DNA of 64,000 nucleotides from Legionella yabuuchiae (GCF_900640115.1 NZ_CAAAIW010000008.1:40073-104072), one strand, 5' to 3'; shown: positions 29,485 through 38,999, numbered from the stretch's first letter. Program-made: numbers and translations. The notes: generated by a model from the letters alone, not told the origin.

Positions 29485-30207
29485 ATGAAGCAGTATGGTT
29501 TGATCAGCGCAGTCGCATTATCTCTCGGTTTATCCACAACGTATGCTGCAAATCCAATGAATGGCTTATATGGTGGCATTATCTTAGGCGGGAGTTATGC
29601 ACCTAAAGGAACGATTAATTTCAATGCTCCCTTAACCCCCAATACCACTTCTTGCTCTAGCAGCGCTTCGTGTGCTCCGGCCAGCGGCACCTTAGCCTAC
29701 AGTGGTTATGGGAACATTGGTGGTCAAATCGGAGGGCGTTATAATCACTTCCGCGTAGAGTTGGAACCCGTGGTCAACTATAACCCTTACCAAAAAATAA
29801 CCATAGGCACCACAACATTCACCAGCCCGAAGTCTAGTACAGCATTGCGCTTGGAAGGCAGCACAACCACTATCGCTTTAATGATAAATGCATTTTATGA
29901 CTTCTACACCGCACACAGTCAATCTGATTTTGTTCCTTATCTTGGCGCAGGTATAGGCTATGCCAATGTTGATAATAGCATGAGATTTTACTGCAATAAT
30001 GTCACCATCCCCTGCACAAAAATATCGGAAAGTACTCACTCGGCGGTGGTGCAAGGAATTGTAGGGGCGGCTTATTTTATGGATGATTTTACCTGGTTTG
30101 GACTAGATTATCGTTATATTACGACTCAAAAGGTAAATGTCATGACCTCGAGAGTTGAAGTTCACACCATAAATTTATCCTTTAACGGCATGTTTTACTG
30201 TGCTTGA
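29485..30207 (+). CDS. outer membrane beta-barrel protein
   Basis: 240 residues, signal peptide (LISAVALSLGLSTTYA) and NPMNGLYGGIILGGSYAPKG at the mature N-terminus, parallel to TPIDGLYSSVFGGYTYLP in the gene before it, so the pair are diverged tandem duplicates. DFVPYLGAGIGYANVDNS is a barrel strand block. Two Cys pairs are present in loops (SCSSSASCA; YCNNVTIPC). The frame is open from 29452, but the signal peptide and GGAT ribosome site fix the start at 29485. Surface or structural role unknown. Confidence 0.82.
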   Translation: MKQYGLISAVALSLGLSTTYAANPMNGLYGGIILGGSYAPKGTINFNAPLTPNTTSCSSSASCAPASGTLAYSGYGNIGGQIGGRYNHFRVELEPVVNYNPYQKITIGTTTFTSPKSSTALRLEGSTTTIALMINAFYDFYTAHSQSDFVPYLGAGIGYANVDNSMRFYCNNVTIPCTKISESTHSAVVQGIVGAAYFMDDFTWFGLDYRYITTQKVNVMTSRVEVHTINLSFNGMFYCA

Positions 30208-30220
30208 GAAGGAGCACCTT

Positions 30221-30874
30221 ATGCGCTATAAAATCTTACCGTCAATTCTTTCCGCAGATATGATGCACTTGGCTGATGAGGTCAAGGCAGTAATTAAAGC
30301 TGGTGCGGATATGATTCATTTTGATGTCATGGATAATCATTATGTTCCTAATCTGACCTTTGGTCCAATCATTTGTAAACAGATGCGGCGGTTGTTTAAT
30401 AAAATTCCCATTGATGTTCATCTCATGGCCTCCCCGGTCGATGCGCTAATTGAGCAATTTGCTGAGGCTGGAGCAACACGAATTAGCATTCATCCAGAGG
30501 CAACCATTCATCTCGATCGAAGTTTGCAAAGAATTAAGGAATTAGGGTGTGAAGCTGGATTAGTGCTAAACCCAGCAACCTCTACGGATTGGTTAACCTG
30601 GTGTATCCATCGACTCGATTTTGTTTTAGTCATGACGGTTAATCCTGGTTTTGGAGGTCAAACCCTGATATCAGAAGTCATTGATAAACTAAAAACAATT
30701 CATCGTGCCTACCCTGATTTGCCTATTTGTGTCGATGGGGGAGTTTCTAAAGAAAATATTGCACGACTTGCTCTCGCCGGCGCTAGTCAATTTGTGGCAG
30801 GCTCTGCTATATTTAACACAAACGATTATACAAACACCATTCAAGAATTGCGTGAACCATTGGGTGGTGTTTAG
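30221..30874 (+). CDS. rpe: ribulose-phosphate 3-epimerase
   Basis: Interconverts ribulose-5-phosphate and xylulose-5-phosphate. 217-residue TIM barrel with ILPSILSADMMH, FDVMDNHYVPNLTFGP (catalytic Asp), VHLMA and VMTVNPGFGGQ, and CVDGG. The start at 30221 has AAGGAG seven bases upstream; an upstream ATG at 30200 overlaps the barrel-protein gene and is not needed. Confidence 0.95.
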   Translation: MRYKILPSILSADMMHLADEVKAVIKAGADMIHFDVMDNHYVPNLTFGPIICKQMRRLFNKIPIDVHLMASPVDALIEQFAEAGATRISIHPEATIHLDRSLQRIKELGCEAGLVLNPATSTDWLTWCIHRLDFVLVMTVNPGFGGQTLISEVIDKLKTIHRAYPDLPICVDGGVSKENIARLALAGASQFVAGSAIFNTNDYTNTIQELREPLGGV

Positions 30875-30897
30875 AACCCAGAGCACTCCCTCAAATC

Positions 30898-32679
30898 ATG
30901 AAGAAATTTTTTTTACTCCTAATTGGACTAGGTTTTACTGCGTTTGGCTATGCAAGCTCAGGAGAAGCTTATCTTCAAAAATTTCAAACTTATTATGAAC
31001 TTAGTGAATCGTTAAGCACTAATCCTTCGCCTGAGTTTTTTTCATTTATTAAAGATGACTCCCCCTTAGCGAATAAATTACGGGCAAAATGGCTCTATAA
31101 ATTAGCTAAAGAAAAAAACTGGTCTTTATTTAACGACCATTACAAATCAACGAATGATTTGGAATTACAATGTTATTATTGGACTGCTCGTTATCATTTA
31201 GGATATACCGATGAAGCAATAACTGCGGCCAAGCCCATTTGGCTTTCGGGCCAATCCCAACCGTCTGCTTGTAATGGCCTATTCGATCAGTTGTTAGCAC
31301 AGGATAAGAACCGAGAACAACTGATAGTTCAACGCATTACCCTTGCATTACAAAAGCGCAATTTATCATTGGCTCGTTATCTATTAAAACAACTTAACCC
31401 CCCTCGTCTTCATGATGTAGCTCTTTTAAATAAGATTTATCAAAAACCTACGGCGATTGCAACGCTTGAAGTCGGTCAGTTACATGATGATTATTACTTG
31501 TACGGGCTAAAGCGTATGGTCTCAACCAATATGGATCAGGCCATTAAATACTGGAAACACGTCAACACTAAAAAATTACTTAGCGAAGCTCAACAACAGG
31601 AATTTCTCGCCCACGTAGCATTATATAAAGCCATGAGAAATCATAAAGATGCCCCCTTCTGGTTTGCGCAAGTGAAGCGAGAATATTACACGGATCTCTT
31701 GCTCGACTGGCAAATACGATTCGCATTAAAAACCCATCACTGGAAAAAAGTTGAACGCCTTATTCGATTGGCGAATGAACCCGATAATCTTGCTTGGCAA
31801 TATTGGCTTGCGCGATCTTTGGAAGCGCAAGGAAAAAAACAAGAAGCGCATGAGCTTTATGAACAACTGGCTAAAACTAGAAATTACTATGGCTTTCTAG
31901 CCAGCACTCGCATCAAAAAACCCTTTGCTTTTGAACACGAGCCTACCAATAAAAATCTTGCAATCCTCGCGCCTTATCTACCTTTTACCGATCAAATTAA
32001 ACAACTCTACAATACCAATCAACCCTTTCAAGCCTCGAGAATGATCAACGATTTCGTACTTGAGCTTTCGAAAGAAGAACGAAGTGCCCTAGCCTATTGG
32101 TTAGCGCAAGAATTAGAATGGTATGATAAGGCATTGTATTTAAGTAACAACGATGAACTTAATAATCATCTTACCTTACGATTCCCACTCGCGTATCGCA
32201 AAACCATTACCAAATATGCCAACAATTATCACTTATCTAAAGAATTTATCTTCGCGATTATTCGACAGGAAAGCACCTTTCGTGAAAACGTTGTATCCAG
32301 CGCTGGCGCCCATGGCTTGATGCAAGTCCTTCCTAAGACTGCCAAAAATATAGCAAATCAACAAAAGATCCCCTATCAAGGAGAAAAACAGTTATTTTTG
32401 GCACCCATTAATATCCAGATTGGCTCTGCCTATTTGCAATATTTAGGCAAGCGTTTTAATCAACATCCACTCTTAATGGCCGCAGCGTACAATGCTGGCC
32501 CAAGTCAAGTGATTTATTGGTTAAAAAATCATCCTCCAAAGCAGATTGACATCTGGATTGAAACATTGCCCTGGCATGAAACTCGTAATTATTTAAAAAA
32601 TGTGATGGCTTTTTTTGCAGTCTATCAATATCGCATGAAAGAAAAACCGGATTTGAGCGAATTTATGAAACCGTTTTAA
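30898..32679 (+). CDS. slt: soluble lytic murein transglycosylase
   Basis: 593 residues: signal peptide (FFLLLIGLGFTAFGYA), a long alpha-superhelical U/L domain typical of Slt70, and a C-terminal SLT lysozyme-like domain. The catalytic Glu is E458 in IIRQESTF, followed by SSAGAHGLMQVLPKTA and AAYNAGP. Cleaves peptidoglycan in the periplasm to 1,6-anhydro products. 23 bases after rpe, probably cotranscribed. Length is close to E. coli Slt70. Confidence 0.93.
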   Translation: MKKFFLLLIGLGFTAFGYASSGEAYLQKFQTYYELSESLSTNPSPEFFSFIKDDSPLANKLRAKWLYKLAKEKNWSLFNDHYKSTNDLELQCYYWTARYHLGYTDEAITAAKPIWLSGQSQPSACNGLFDQLLAQDKNREQLIVQRITLALQKRNLSLARYLLKQLNPPRLHDVALLNKIYQKPTAIATLEVGQLHDDYYLYGLKRMVSTNMDQAIKYWKHVNTKKLLSEAQQQEFLAHVALYKAMRNHKDAPFWFAQVKREYYTDLLLDWQIRFALKTHHWKKVERLIRLANEPDNLAWQYWLARSLEAQGKKQEAHELYEQLAKTRNYYGFLASTRIKKPFAFEHEPTNKNLAILAPYLPFTDQIKQLYNTNQPFQASRMINDFVLELSKEERSALAYWLAQELEWYDKALYLSNNDELNNHLTLRFPLAYRKTITKYANNYHLSKEFIFAIIRQESTFRENVVSSAGAHGLMQVLPKTAKNIANQQKIPYQGEKQLFLAPINIQIGSAYLQYLGKRFNQHPLLMAAAYNAGPSQVIYWLKNHPPKQIDIWIETLPWHETRNYLKNVMAFFAVYQYRMKEKPDLSEFMKPF

Positions 32680-32805
32680 ACGTCGAGGTACTCTAGTTTA
32701 TTGCCCCTACTTGGCCTGAACATTCTATCCGCCGAATCAAGAATTGCCTGAGTCGTTGAAGCTCATGGAAGTGAGATCGTCACAAAGCTCGCACTAGCAT
32801 GAGTT

Positions 32806-32830
32806 ATCCCCGTGATCGTTCAAAATGCGT
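32806..32830. repeat. half-copy of the long repeat arm
   Basis: CCCCGTGATCGTTCAAAATGCG resembles the right half of the TATACCC..CAAAATGCGA arm, with several substitutions. Lies in the 194-base gap between slt and the large effector-like gene; nothing else recognised in that gap. Confidence 0.4.
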
Positions 32831-32873
32831 GTTTTTAGGCGGTGCAAATTACGATCGCACTTCTTCAAAAAAT

Positions 32874-35339
32874 CTAATACGCCATTCTCGTGCGATTTGC
32901 AGGCCGACTTAGAGTTTCTCGCGATAGCGTGAGATCGCCAATTCTCGTCTCATCAAGATGGCGCACTGCCGCCAAATCGATATTCGGCCATTCGTTCTGC
33001 AGGTTAACAAGCGAGCTCCATGACATCGCGCGCTCGGCCCCCGCGCGTATTAATGCAAAATCGAAACCCAGTCCAGATGAGGATGAAGAAAGAGGAAACC
33101 AAGCTTTATCATTCGTTATATAATTATGAATAGTAAGGTCGCGCGGCAGAATCGGCTCATTAAACGAAGGCAAAGGGTCGAATAATCGACCCTGCCTACA
33201 ATACTCATGAGCGATGTGCGCGGGCACATCGCGTTGAGCCTTGCCAACCTTCATCCAGGCGTCTACCTGTCGATGAAAGTCCCAATTATCATAATTAGTC
33301 AAATAATTATCCAGTGCTGTAATCAACGAACGGAAATCAAATTGTAGTTTTTCACAGAAGATTATTGCTGGAGATGAATAAAAGATAGAAAAAATACCCT
33401 TTGGACAGCGTTGTAATAATATCTTTTTAAGTGATTCATATTCTGTTGCTGTAAACGATATCGTTTTATAGTTATTGGTTGTGGCTTGTTGTATCTTTGA
33501 ATGCCTTCGGCCCACCATCGTTTTTAATTGACGAAATTCATCAGCATTCAAATGTTTCAAAACAAAACTCATGTCATAATGTGCGTTTTGGTAAGAAATA
33601 CCATGCTGTTGATAAAGAAGTCCTGAATGCTCCATTGCATCAATTTTTTCTAACATGAGTGCTTTGGTTTCATCATCCATATGACGTTCTAGCATACGCT
33701 GCATATGCGTATCTTTAGCCCAATAAGCATATTCATAGGCTGTGCAATGAAACGTTCGTCCCGAGTAATCGGTAAATTTACCCGGTGTCTTAAGCAACGT
33801 TTGTTTGTCTTGCGATGACTCTAAAATAAGACGTGCTTCATCTTGTTTGCCTTTCGCCACATCATCTAAAAGGTCGCGGACTTTAAATGCGGGTTGTGCA
33901 TGACAGACATCAACCACTTCTTGGGGAAGTCTATCCCATTGTACGTGGCTCAATTTATCCATGAGGGCAGCAGGCTCGATATCAATCGTGATAACGGGTT
34001 CATCTTGAGGTGTGACGATGTCACGATGCATGCGTGCTTCCGTATGAATCTCAGCCAAATAATCTTGGTTTTGGGATGTTCTGGGAATGATATTCGAAGC
34101 ATCAGTGCAAATTAAACCTTTGTTGGTGAAAAAAATATCATTATCGCCCAATGCTTCAGTATCCAAAAGCATGAAATCATCCATGTGAGGATTTTCTTTC
34201 GTAGCCGTTACGGTGCGGTAGGTGGTTTTAAATTTTTGAACAATCGCATCTTTGTCGTTTTCAGGTTCAACGGTGCTTAAACCACGTGACAAATCAAATT
34301 CATTTTTGCCTTGATGAGCATTACAAAAATCGATGACAGCATGCTCCACATCACCACCACGGCTGAGTGTGTTCGCCACAAGTTCCACTAGCGCTTTACT
34401 TAAACGAGAGGATTTATCCAAAATCACACCAAAATTTTTATTGCTAATCCCTTTAGCACGACAATAAACGTTTAAAGAGCCTAAGTAAAACTGCGTTAAA
34501 ATTGATAATCGCTCAGCCTTTTCAGAGGGAACAGACGAACATTCAAAATAAAAAGGGGAACTTTCCAATATACTCTGAAAGTTCGGTGCACAAATCCCTA
34601 ATAGGGCCTCGATATATTCGCGAGAGGTTGTATGTGCATCAAACCCCATGAGTGTATCCACATATGACTTATCAACCATTTGCTCTTGACGATGCGCATC
34701 CGTTATTTTTTTAAAAAAATCATCCGGCACGCCATATTGAATAGCCAATTCGGCTTGCATGTTTTCAAAAGAGGTATTTGAGGGCAACGCATCTAATACT
34801 TTTTTAATAAGTTCTGTGCGAGGATCTACTTTTCCTAATGAAAGCCCTGCAAAGACCTTATGCATTTCATTATACAAAGGAGACAGTGGCGCACCGCGTC
34901 TGTCATTGCCTCGATTGATTGTAAAGACTGGGTTCACCACGCGAGACATAGGGTCTTGAACTCGTGGTCTTAACTGAATGCTGTATAAATTGGAAGGCTT
35001 GCTCAGTAAGGTGTTTACAACACTCCTATAAATCCCTCTCAGGTCAACAACTGCTTCGAGGTACGTATCGATTTGAGCTAGTCGTTCCTTTTTTGTGTAA
35101 TAATGCTTATCACTTTCTTCCAGTAAAGAAAGATGAAATTCAAGTGTATTCTTATAAGACTCCAACTCTTTAACAGCACCACCTTCAAAAAATGCTTTTA
35201 ACTCCAGGTCTGATTTACACGTATTATCAGTGCTCACATCAAGACCCGCTATAAAAGGAATCAGAAGATGAACGCGATTGCTTGCAGAATTAATGTAAAT
35301 GTAACGAAAATTACTTGGTTCATTCAAGGGTACTAGCAT
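32874..35339 (-). CDS. large effector-like protein with ankyrin-like segment
   Basis: 821 residues, soluble, no signal peptide or membrane helix. A segment around residues 490-560 (GKQDEARLILESSQDKQ; then TDYSGRTFHCTAYEYAYWAKD and a following amphipathic helix) has ankyrin-like spacing, and a TDYSGR..C.AYEYA.W..D pattern of this kind recurs, from memory, in Legionella effector candidates. No catalytic motif recognised. The 3' 350 bases are richer in G+C than the rest. It stands beside decayed insertion sequences on an accessory stretch. A Dot/Icm substrate is the most likely reading, by inference. Confidence 0.7.
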   Translation of the reverse strand: MLVPLNEPSNFRYIYINSASNRVHLLIPFIAGLDVSTDNTCKSDLELKAFFEGGAVKELESYKNTLEFHLSLLEESDKHYYTKKERLAQIDTYLEAVVDLRGIYRSVVNTLLSKPSNLYSIQLRPRVQDPMSRVVNPVFTINRGNDRRGAPLSPLYNEMHKVFAGLSLGKVDPRTELIKKVLDALPSNTSFENMQAELAIQYGVPDDFFKKITDAHRQEQMVDKSYVDTLMGFDAHTTSREYIEALLGICAPNFQSILESSPFYFECSSVPSEKAERLSILTQFYLGSLNVYCRAKGISNKNFGVILDKSSRLSKALVELVANTLSRGGDVEHAVIDFCNAHQGKNEFDLSRGLSTVEPENDKDAIVQKFKTTYRTVTATKENPHMDDFMLLDTEALGDNDIFFTNKGLICTDASNIIPRTSQNQDYLAEIHTEARMHRDIVTPQDEPVITIDIEPAALMDKLSHVQWDRLPQEVVDVCHAQPAFKVRDLLDDVAKGKQDEARLILESSQDKQTLLKTPGKFTDYSGRTFHCTAYEYAYWAKDTHMQRMLERHMDDETKALMLEKIDAMEHSGLLYQQHGISYQNAHYDMSFVLKHLNADEFRQLKTMVGRRHSKIQQATTNNYKTISFTATEYESLKKILLQRCPKGIFSIFYSSPAIIFCEKLQFDFRSLITALDNYLTNYDNWDFHRQVDAWMKVGKAQRDVPAHIAHEYCRQGRLFDPLPSFNEPILPRDLTIHNYITNDKAWFPLSSSSSGLGFDFALIRAGAERAMSWSSLVNLQNEWPNIDLAAVRHLDETRIGDLTLSRETLSRPANRTRMAY

Positions 35340-35869
35340 AGTCTAGTGTTTTTTCCTATACGAGATTCTTTATTATAAATTAATTTGAAAAGTTCGTGGG
35401 TAGTCCTTTTAAGTGATGACGAAGTGGTCCCATTCGAGTACTGAATGACATTGATAGAATAATCGTAGAATTTGACGCCAGCAATACCAGGTATTCTCCT
35501 CGTCCTTTGATACGAGGAGATATTATATTAAAAAACTTATAATTAATTTTCGTCAATTTGTTTAGCCAAATCCATGACTTTCTCTTCAAATTGTTTTGAA
35601 GCTGACATTCCGCACCTCTAACTTAATTTTTTCCAATTAGAGAGTTTGCTCAAAACAAAAAACTACGTTTCCGATCTTTTTGCCATATATTTGTTCATTT
35701 TTAGTGCTGCCCAATTTTCAATGTGTGCTCTGATTCTTGGTGCTGCAAAAAACCGCGCATGCTCACAAGAGCGGAGCTTATACAGGGTATTTTTAGCCGA
35801 AAGTCCCCCCTGGGTCACCAGATTTTCCCATTATTCTATGCAGCTCATCAACCTAGACGCTGCTCAACA
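35340..35869. other. gene-poor gap with a 21-codon frame and a hairpin
   Basis: 530 bases. A 21-residue minus-strand frame (MSASKQFEEKVMDLAKQIDEN in two halves, 35543-35608) follows GGTGCGG; it may be a small peptide or the stump of a gene. Inverted arms TCTCCTCGT (35495-35503) and ACGAGGAGA (35512-35520) lie just beyond its stop and could end its transcript. The part 35646-35869 has an open frame with no ribosome site and no familiar features; I do not call it a gene. Confidence 0.35.
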
Positions 35870-36555
35870 TCATGCGGGATTTAAATAAATCTGTTGGGCA
35901 TGAACACCAAAATAATTGATAGTCCTCTTTAGGTACGAATCAATATTCACAACCAACTTGAATACCTCACCTATCTGCTTAACCCATAATTCATTTACTA
36001 CGCGAAATAAAAAATAGACCCACTTCAAACTAGGCTTATTCGTTGGCTTATCCAGTTGATTGGGAATGGTCTCATTTTGAGCCTGTAACGTTTCACGCAG
36101 GTCAAACTCACTCAGGCCATACACCATCAGGCATAATGTCATAACCATCATGAGCGCTGTAATGCGTTCTGGTATTTTGAGGAAAACAGAATCCACCTCA
36201 AAGGTGTCGCCCTTGATGAATTTGAACCCTACTTCCGTTCCAGACTGGGCTTTATATTCCCTAGTAAGTCCTTGCAAGGTAAACCCGATTTATCCCGTTC
36301 ATTGCTAGCTAAAATGAAGCGGCCCTTCAAAGCGCGCTTCTTGGCAACTGTGGCCTCATCAAACGTCAGTTGGTGCTGGATTTGGTAACCACGCTTTTCA
36401 GGGTGCTCGCCTGCCTTGGTCGCCCGCGGCGGCCATGTTTATTTACCTCAATAAGCTCAGCATCCACACGATGAAATCTGAGTTTTTTCTTTAGCTCTTT
36501 TATTGTTAGAAACGCGTCTTCCTGACATTGAAAAACCTGATTACTTTCTACTTGC
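35870..36555 (-). pseudogene. IS1634-like transposase, frameshifted fragment
   Basis: The C-terminal block reads EYKAQSGTEVGFKFIKGD, FLKIPERITALMMVM, then LVYGLSEFDLR and a PNQLDKPT stretch, the end of IS1634-family DDE transposases. Upstream, the protein continues in other frames: a HPEKRGYQIQHQLTFDE block with FILASNERDKSG (about 36282-36410), and VFQCQEDAFLTIKEL (about 36430-36555). So at least two frameshifts and a missing N-terminus. It is cut at about 36555 by the IS982-like fragment. Dead element. Confidence 0.75.
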
Positions 36556-36954
36556 TTGCCAGTTTGTCATATCAAACGCTCAGGCCGACATAAAACGTTT
36601 AAGACGGTCGCAGATTATGGACATACTTTGTCGGTTGGTTTTTTTGGACTAATGCTTCATCTTGTAACAAATGACAAAGGAGAATTGATGGCATTTAAAA
36701 TCCAACAGAGCAATCAGCATAACAGCAAAGCAGCCGCGTCACTGCTTAAATATTTGCAGGGACTGGCTTTTGGCGATAAAGACTACCTACGTAAAAAAAT
36801 GTTCGATGAGTTATTTAGCCAAGGTTTGAAGCTTATCACCAGAAAGCGTAAAAACATGAACGATAAAAATAATTTATCACGCTTTGAAAAACAGATGTTA
36901 AACCAAATAGAGATCATAGTAACAGTAATAGGACCAAGGCGGGAGCACGTGTGA
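36556..36954 (+). pseudogene. IS982-family transposase, truncated
   Basis: 132 codons from a TTG, matching the middle of IS982-family transposases: KTFKTVADYGHT, LMLHLVTNDKGELMAFKI, LAFGDKDYLRKK and LKLITRKRKNMNDKNN. The GHT..FFGLMLHL stretch shows compensating small changes, and the sequence after MLNQ loses family likeness, so the end is lost. The N-terminal third is missing. Not functional; it abuts the IS1634-like fragment head to tail on the other strand. Confidence 0.72.
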
Positions 36955-36974
36955 TTGTAAATTACCCTATTTGC

Positions 36975-37052
36975 CTACGCCCCACACTTTATGCGCGGGA
37001 TCCACCGATATTATTAGATTCCTGGATCCCGCGCATAAAGTGTGGGACGTAG
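36975..37052. repeat. large inverted repeat (28-bp arms)
   Basis: Arms 36981-37003 and 37024-37046 are exact 23-base inverted copies (beginning CCCACACTTTATGCG); with one mismatch they extend outward by five more bases each. Loop of 20 bases. It directly follows the IS982-like fragment. It could fold as a long hairpin, an intergenic REP-like element or a paired IS end. Confidence 0.75.
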
Positions 37053-37479
37053 ATAATAGATCAATAATCTCATAAAAAATTCTAACTGACTATCTTTATA
37101 TCACACATGCGTTTGCCCTGGTAATAGGACACCTTAAGTATTGCTATCAGGTTTGATACACTCGGCACCGTTCAATGATCAATGCTATGACTCATCTGGT
37201 TTCTGCTTTGGCTGCATATGCAATTGAGCCATTGAACATACCAGCTATCAAACTGATCGGAAATTGTTCATGAAAAACTCATAACTGGGGTTGATACAAG
37301 TTTTTCACTTACCAAAACTTCTATGGTTGCACAATCGCAATGAGGAATTTCTGGGGGTAATTTGAGCATCTGTGAGTTGTTATAAGGCAACAATTATCTT
37401 TGCCGGTAAACGACAATTATAACTGCCGGTTTTGACCGGTTTATTTGGGCTGACATGAGTCGATATACCAGGAGGTTCG
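37053..37479. other. gene-free stretch between IS remnants
   Basis: About 430 bases with no open frame of note. GTTTGATA at about 37149 and TATCAAAC at about 37241, with CGTTCAATG / CATTGAAC inside, form an imperfect inverted repeat about 100 bases wide. The segment just before the IS21-like frame (TTGCCGGTAAACG, TGCCGGTTTTGACCGG) is probably the end of that IS. Otherwise nothing recognised. Confidence 0.4.
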
Positions 37480-37581
37480 ATGTCAGGGTCACGGATAACC
37501 TCAAAACAGATAGAGATATACTGAAGTTAAGAAAGGAAGGGCATATCCAACAATTCAGCAGTGCAAAAGCAGGTATTAATT
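37480..37581 (+). pseudogene. IS21-family istA, 5' remnant
   Basis: From the ATG at 37480: MSGSRITSKQIEIY, then a stop. One base over, the frame continues LKLRKEGHIQQFSSAKAGIN and stops. Together these match the N-terminus of IS21-type IstA (SKQ.EIYM.LRKEGH.Q..SSAKAGIS). So a frameshift plus truncation leave about 33 codons of istA; no istB follows. Confidence 0.6.
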
Positions 37582-37683
37582 AGGTAGAATGCTGGGTCGT
37601 TTTCAACCCAGCCTGTGGAATGGATGTAACTTACAATTTTGATTCTCCGGGAGAGCCTTAATCAAGGCTTACCTATCAAAGAA

Positions 37684-38100
37684 TCAGTCTTTCGTACAAG
37701 TAACCATGGGAGATAACAAGTAGTGTGGGCTTGTATCGGCAGGGAACCAGGCAGCTTTTTGCTGAGAAATCATAGCCATGTTTGCTACATTTCCCCAAAA
37801 AAGATAACAATTATTTTTCTTGATATATTCACAGGTAATCTTACGAATATTGTCGGCATTGAATGCATTTTTATTTCTGATCATATAGTAATTGTACTTG
37901 GCAAGATCGTCTTTCAAGTACACAACCGAAAATTGAGCATCAAGCTGAGCCGCCAGTGAGGATACGTCACAGGGGGTGTATTTTTCCATGCTCTGTTTAA
38001 CTTCGGGATTAACTGGAGACTCATTTATCGTAATTTCAGCATGAACCCAAGTTGTAAAAAACACCATTATCAGACAAGAAAATTTCTGAATCAGTTTCAT
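37684..38100 (-). CDS. exported protein, paralogue of its neighbour
   Basis: 138 residues with a signal peptide (KLIQKFSCLIMVFFTTWVHA). Four Cys in the mature part (PCDVS, ITCEY, NNCYLF, VTCTKD). EYIKKNNCYLF and the ending TC.K resemble EYANKNNCVLY and LCIKK in the product of 38147-38608, so the two are diverged paralogues. The start at 38100 has AGGAG at good spacing; an upstream ATG at 38121 is less likely. Function unknown. Confidence 0.7.
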   Translation of the reverse strand: MKLIQKFSCLIMVFFTTWVHAEITINESPVNPEVKQSMEKYTPCDVSSLAAQLDAQFSVVYLKDDLAKYNYYMIRNKNAFNADNIRKITCEYIKKNNCYLFWGNVANMAMISQQKAAWFPADTSPHYLLSPMVTCTKD

Positions 38101-38146
38101 AATTGAGCTCCTTATTATCAATGAATGCCATGAAAAGCAAAAAATT

Positions 38147-38608
38147 TTACTGATTGTTCTTACTATCAGATTGAGGCGAGTACTCTTTAATAGGAAGCTT
38201 TAAATCTAATTTTTTAATGCATAATGCCTTATCACCATCAACCAAAATATATTTATTGCTCATGGCATGAGTATCGGAAGAATTTTGCGAGTTTTGCTTA
38301 AAGAGCCCATCTGTGGAACCTTTGAAAAGTCCTTTCACAAGCTCCATCATGGAGATTGAATATAATACACAGTTATTTTTGTTGGCATACTCTTGAAACA
38401 AGGAGGAAGCGTCAACCCCTTGTTGCTTGGCTTCAACAGCCAAGCCGGCAGGGTCTTTTGACAAATTAAAGCTTTTATCTAAACCAGAGTCTTTTTTTAA
38501 ATCATCGAGAGAACAATAGTTTGACTTGGTTTCTTCGCAAGTACTGGCAAATAGTACTGAAGGAAAAAGAAGTGTCAGAGTGATAAATAAAATATTAGAT
38601 TTTTTCAT
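38147..38608 (-). CDS. exported protein, paralogue of its neighbour
   Basis: 153 residues, signal peptide (KKSNILFITLTLLFPSVLFA), then Cys-bearing segments STCEETKSNYC and NKNNCVLYS, ending in DKALCIKKLDLKL and a polar tail. Shares the KNNC.L motif and C-terminal Cys with the next gene downstream, 46 bases away, so likely an operon from a tandem duplication. Start set at 38608 (AAGGGA ribosome site), not at the upstream ATG at 38641. Confidence 0.7.
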   Translation of the reverse strand: MKKSNILFITLTLLFPSVLFASTCEETKSNYCSLDDLKKDSGLDKSFNLSKDPAGLAVEAKQQGVDASSLFQEYANKNNCVLYSISMMELVKGLFKGSTDGLFKQNSQNSSDTHAMSNKYILVDGDKALCIKKLDLKLPIKEYSPQSDSKNNQ

Positions 38609-38678
38609 GTTAAATCCCTTTTTATGAAAATTACTTTCCATAATATATCACAATAAAATTCATGATCAATTAATTCGA

Positions 38679-38732
38679 TGTAAATTACTCTGTACATGAC
38701 AAAAAAACCTGTCATGTACAGAGTGTAAATTA
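38679..38732. repeat. 36-bp palindrome with exact 9-bp flanking repeats
   Basis: Core 38688-38723: CTCTGTACATGACA, eight-base loop AAAAAACC, TGTCATGTACAGAG, with perfect 14-base arms. Flanked exactly by TGTAAATTA at 38679-38687 and 38724-38732. It sits alone in the 390-base gap between 38609 and 38999, where I see no gene. Confidence 0.85.
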
Positions 38733-38999
38733 TCAAAATTCAGCACATTGGGTTGGTTTATTATTTTCCATTTTGTTTATGCGAGAAAAACCCGGCTGTT
38801 CAGCCTTATTTTCTCCAGGATAGTTATTAAATTCGTCCCTATTTATATAGCGTCTTGATTGCCACTGCTCATTTTACTCTGCGAATAGAACGCAAATCAC
38901 TCTTCATTCAGAATCATCATTGATGATACAGGATGATCACTCATTGTGAAAAGATAAGAGCAAGACTAAAGTATTATACTGCTTGCACAACACTTAGAC

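Noticed and set aside
35646..35888. Plus-strand 80-codon frame starting at TTG
   Set aside because: No ribosome site, no known motif, and it overlaps the transposase fragment; its hydrophobic start is not a convincing signal peptide.
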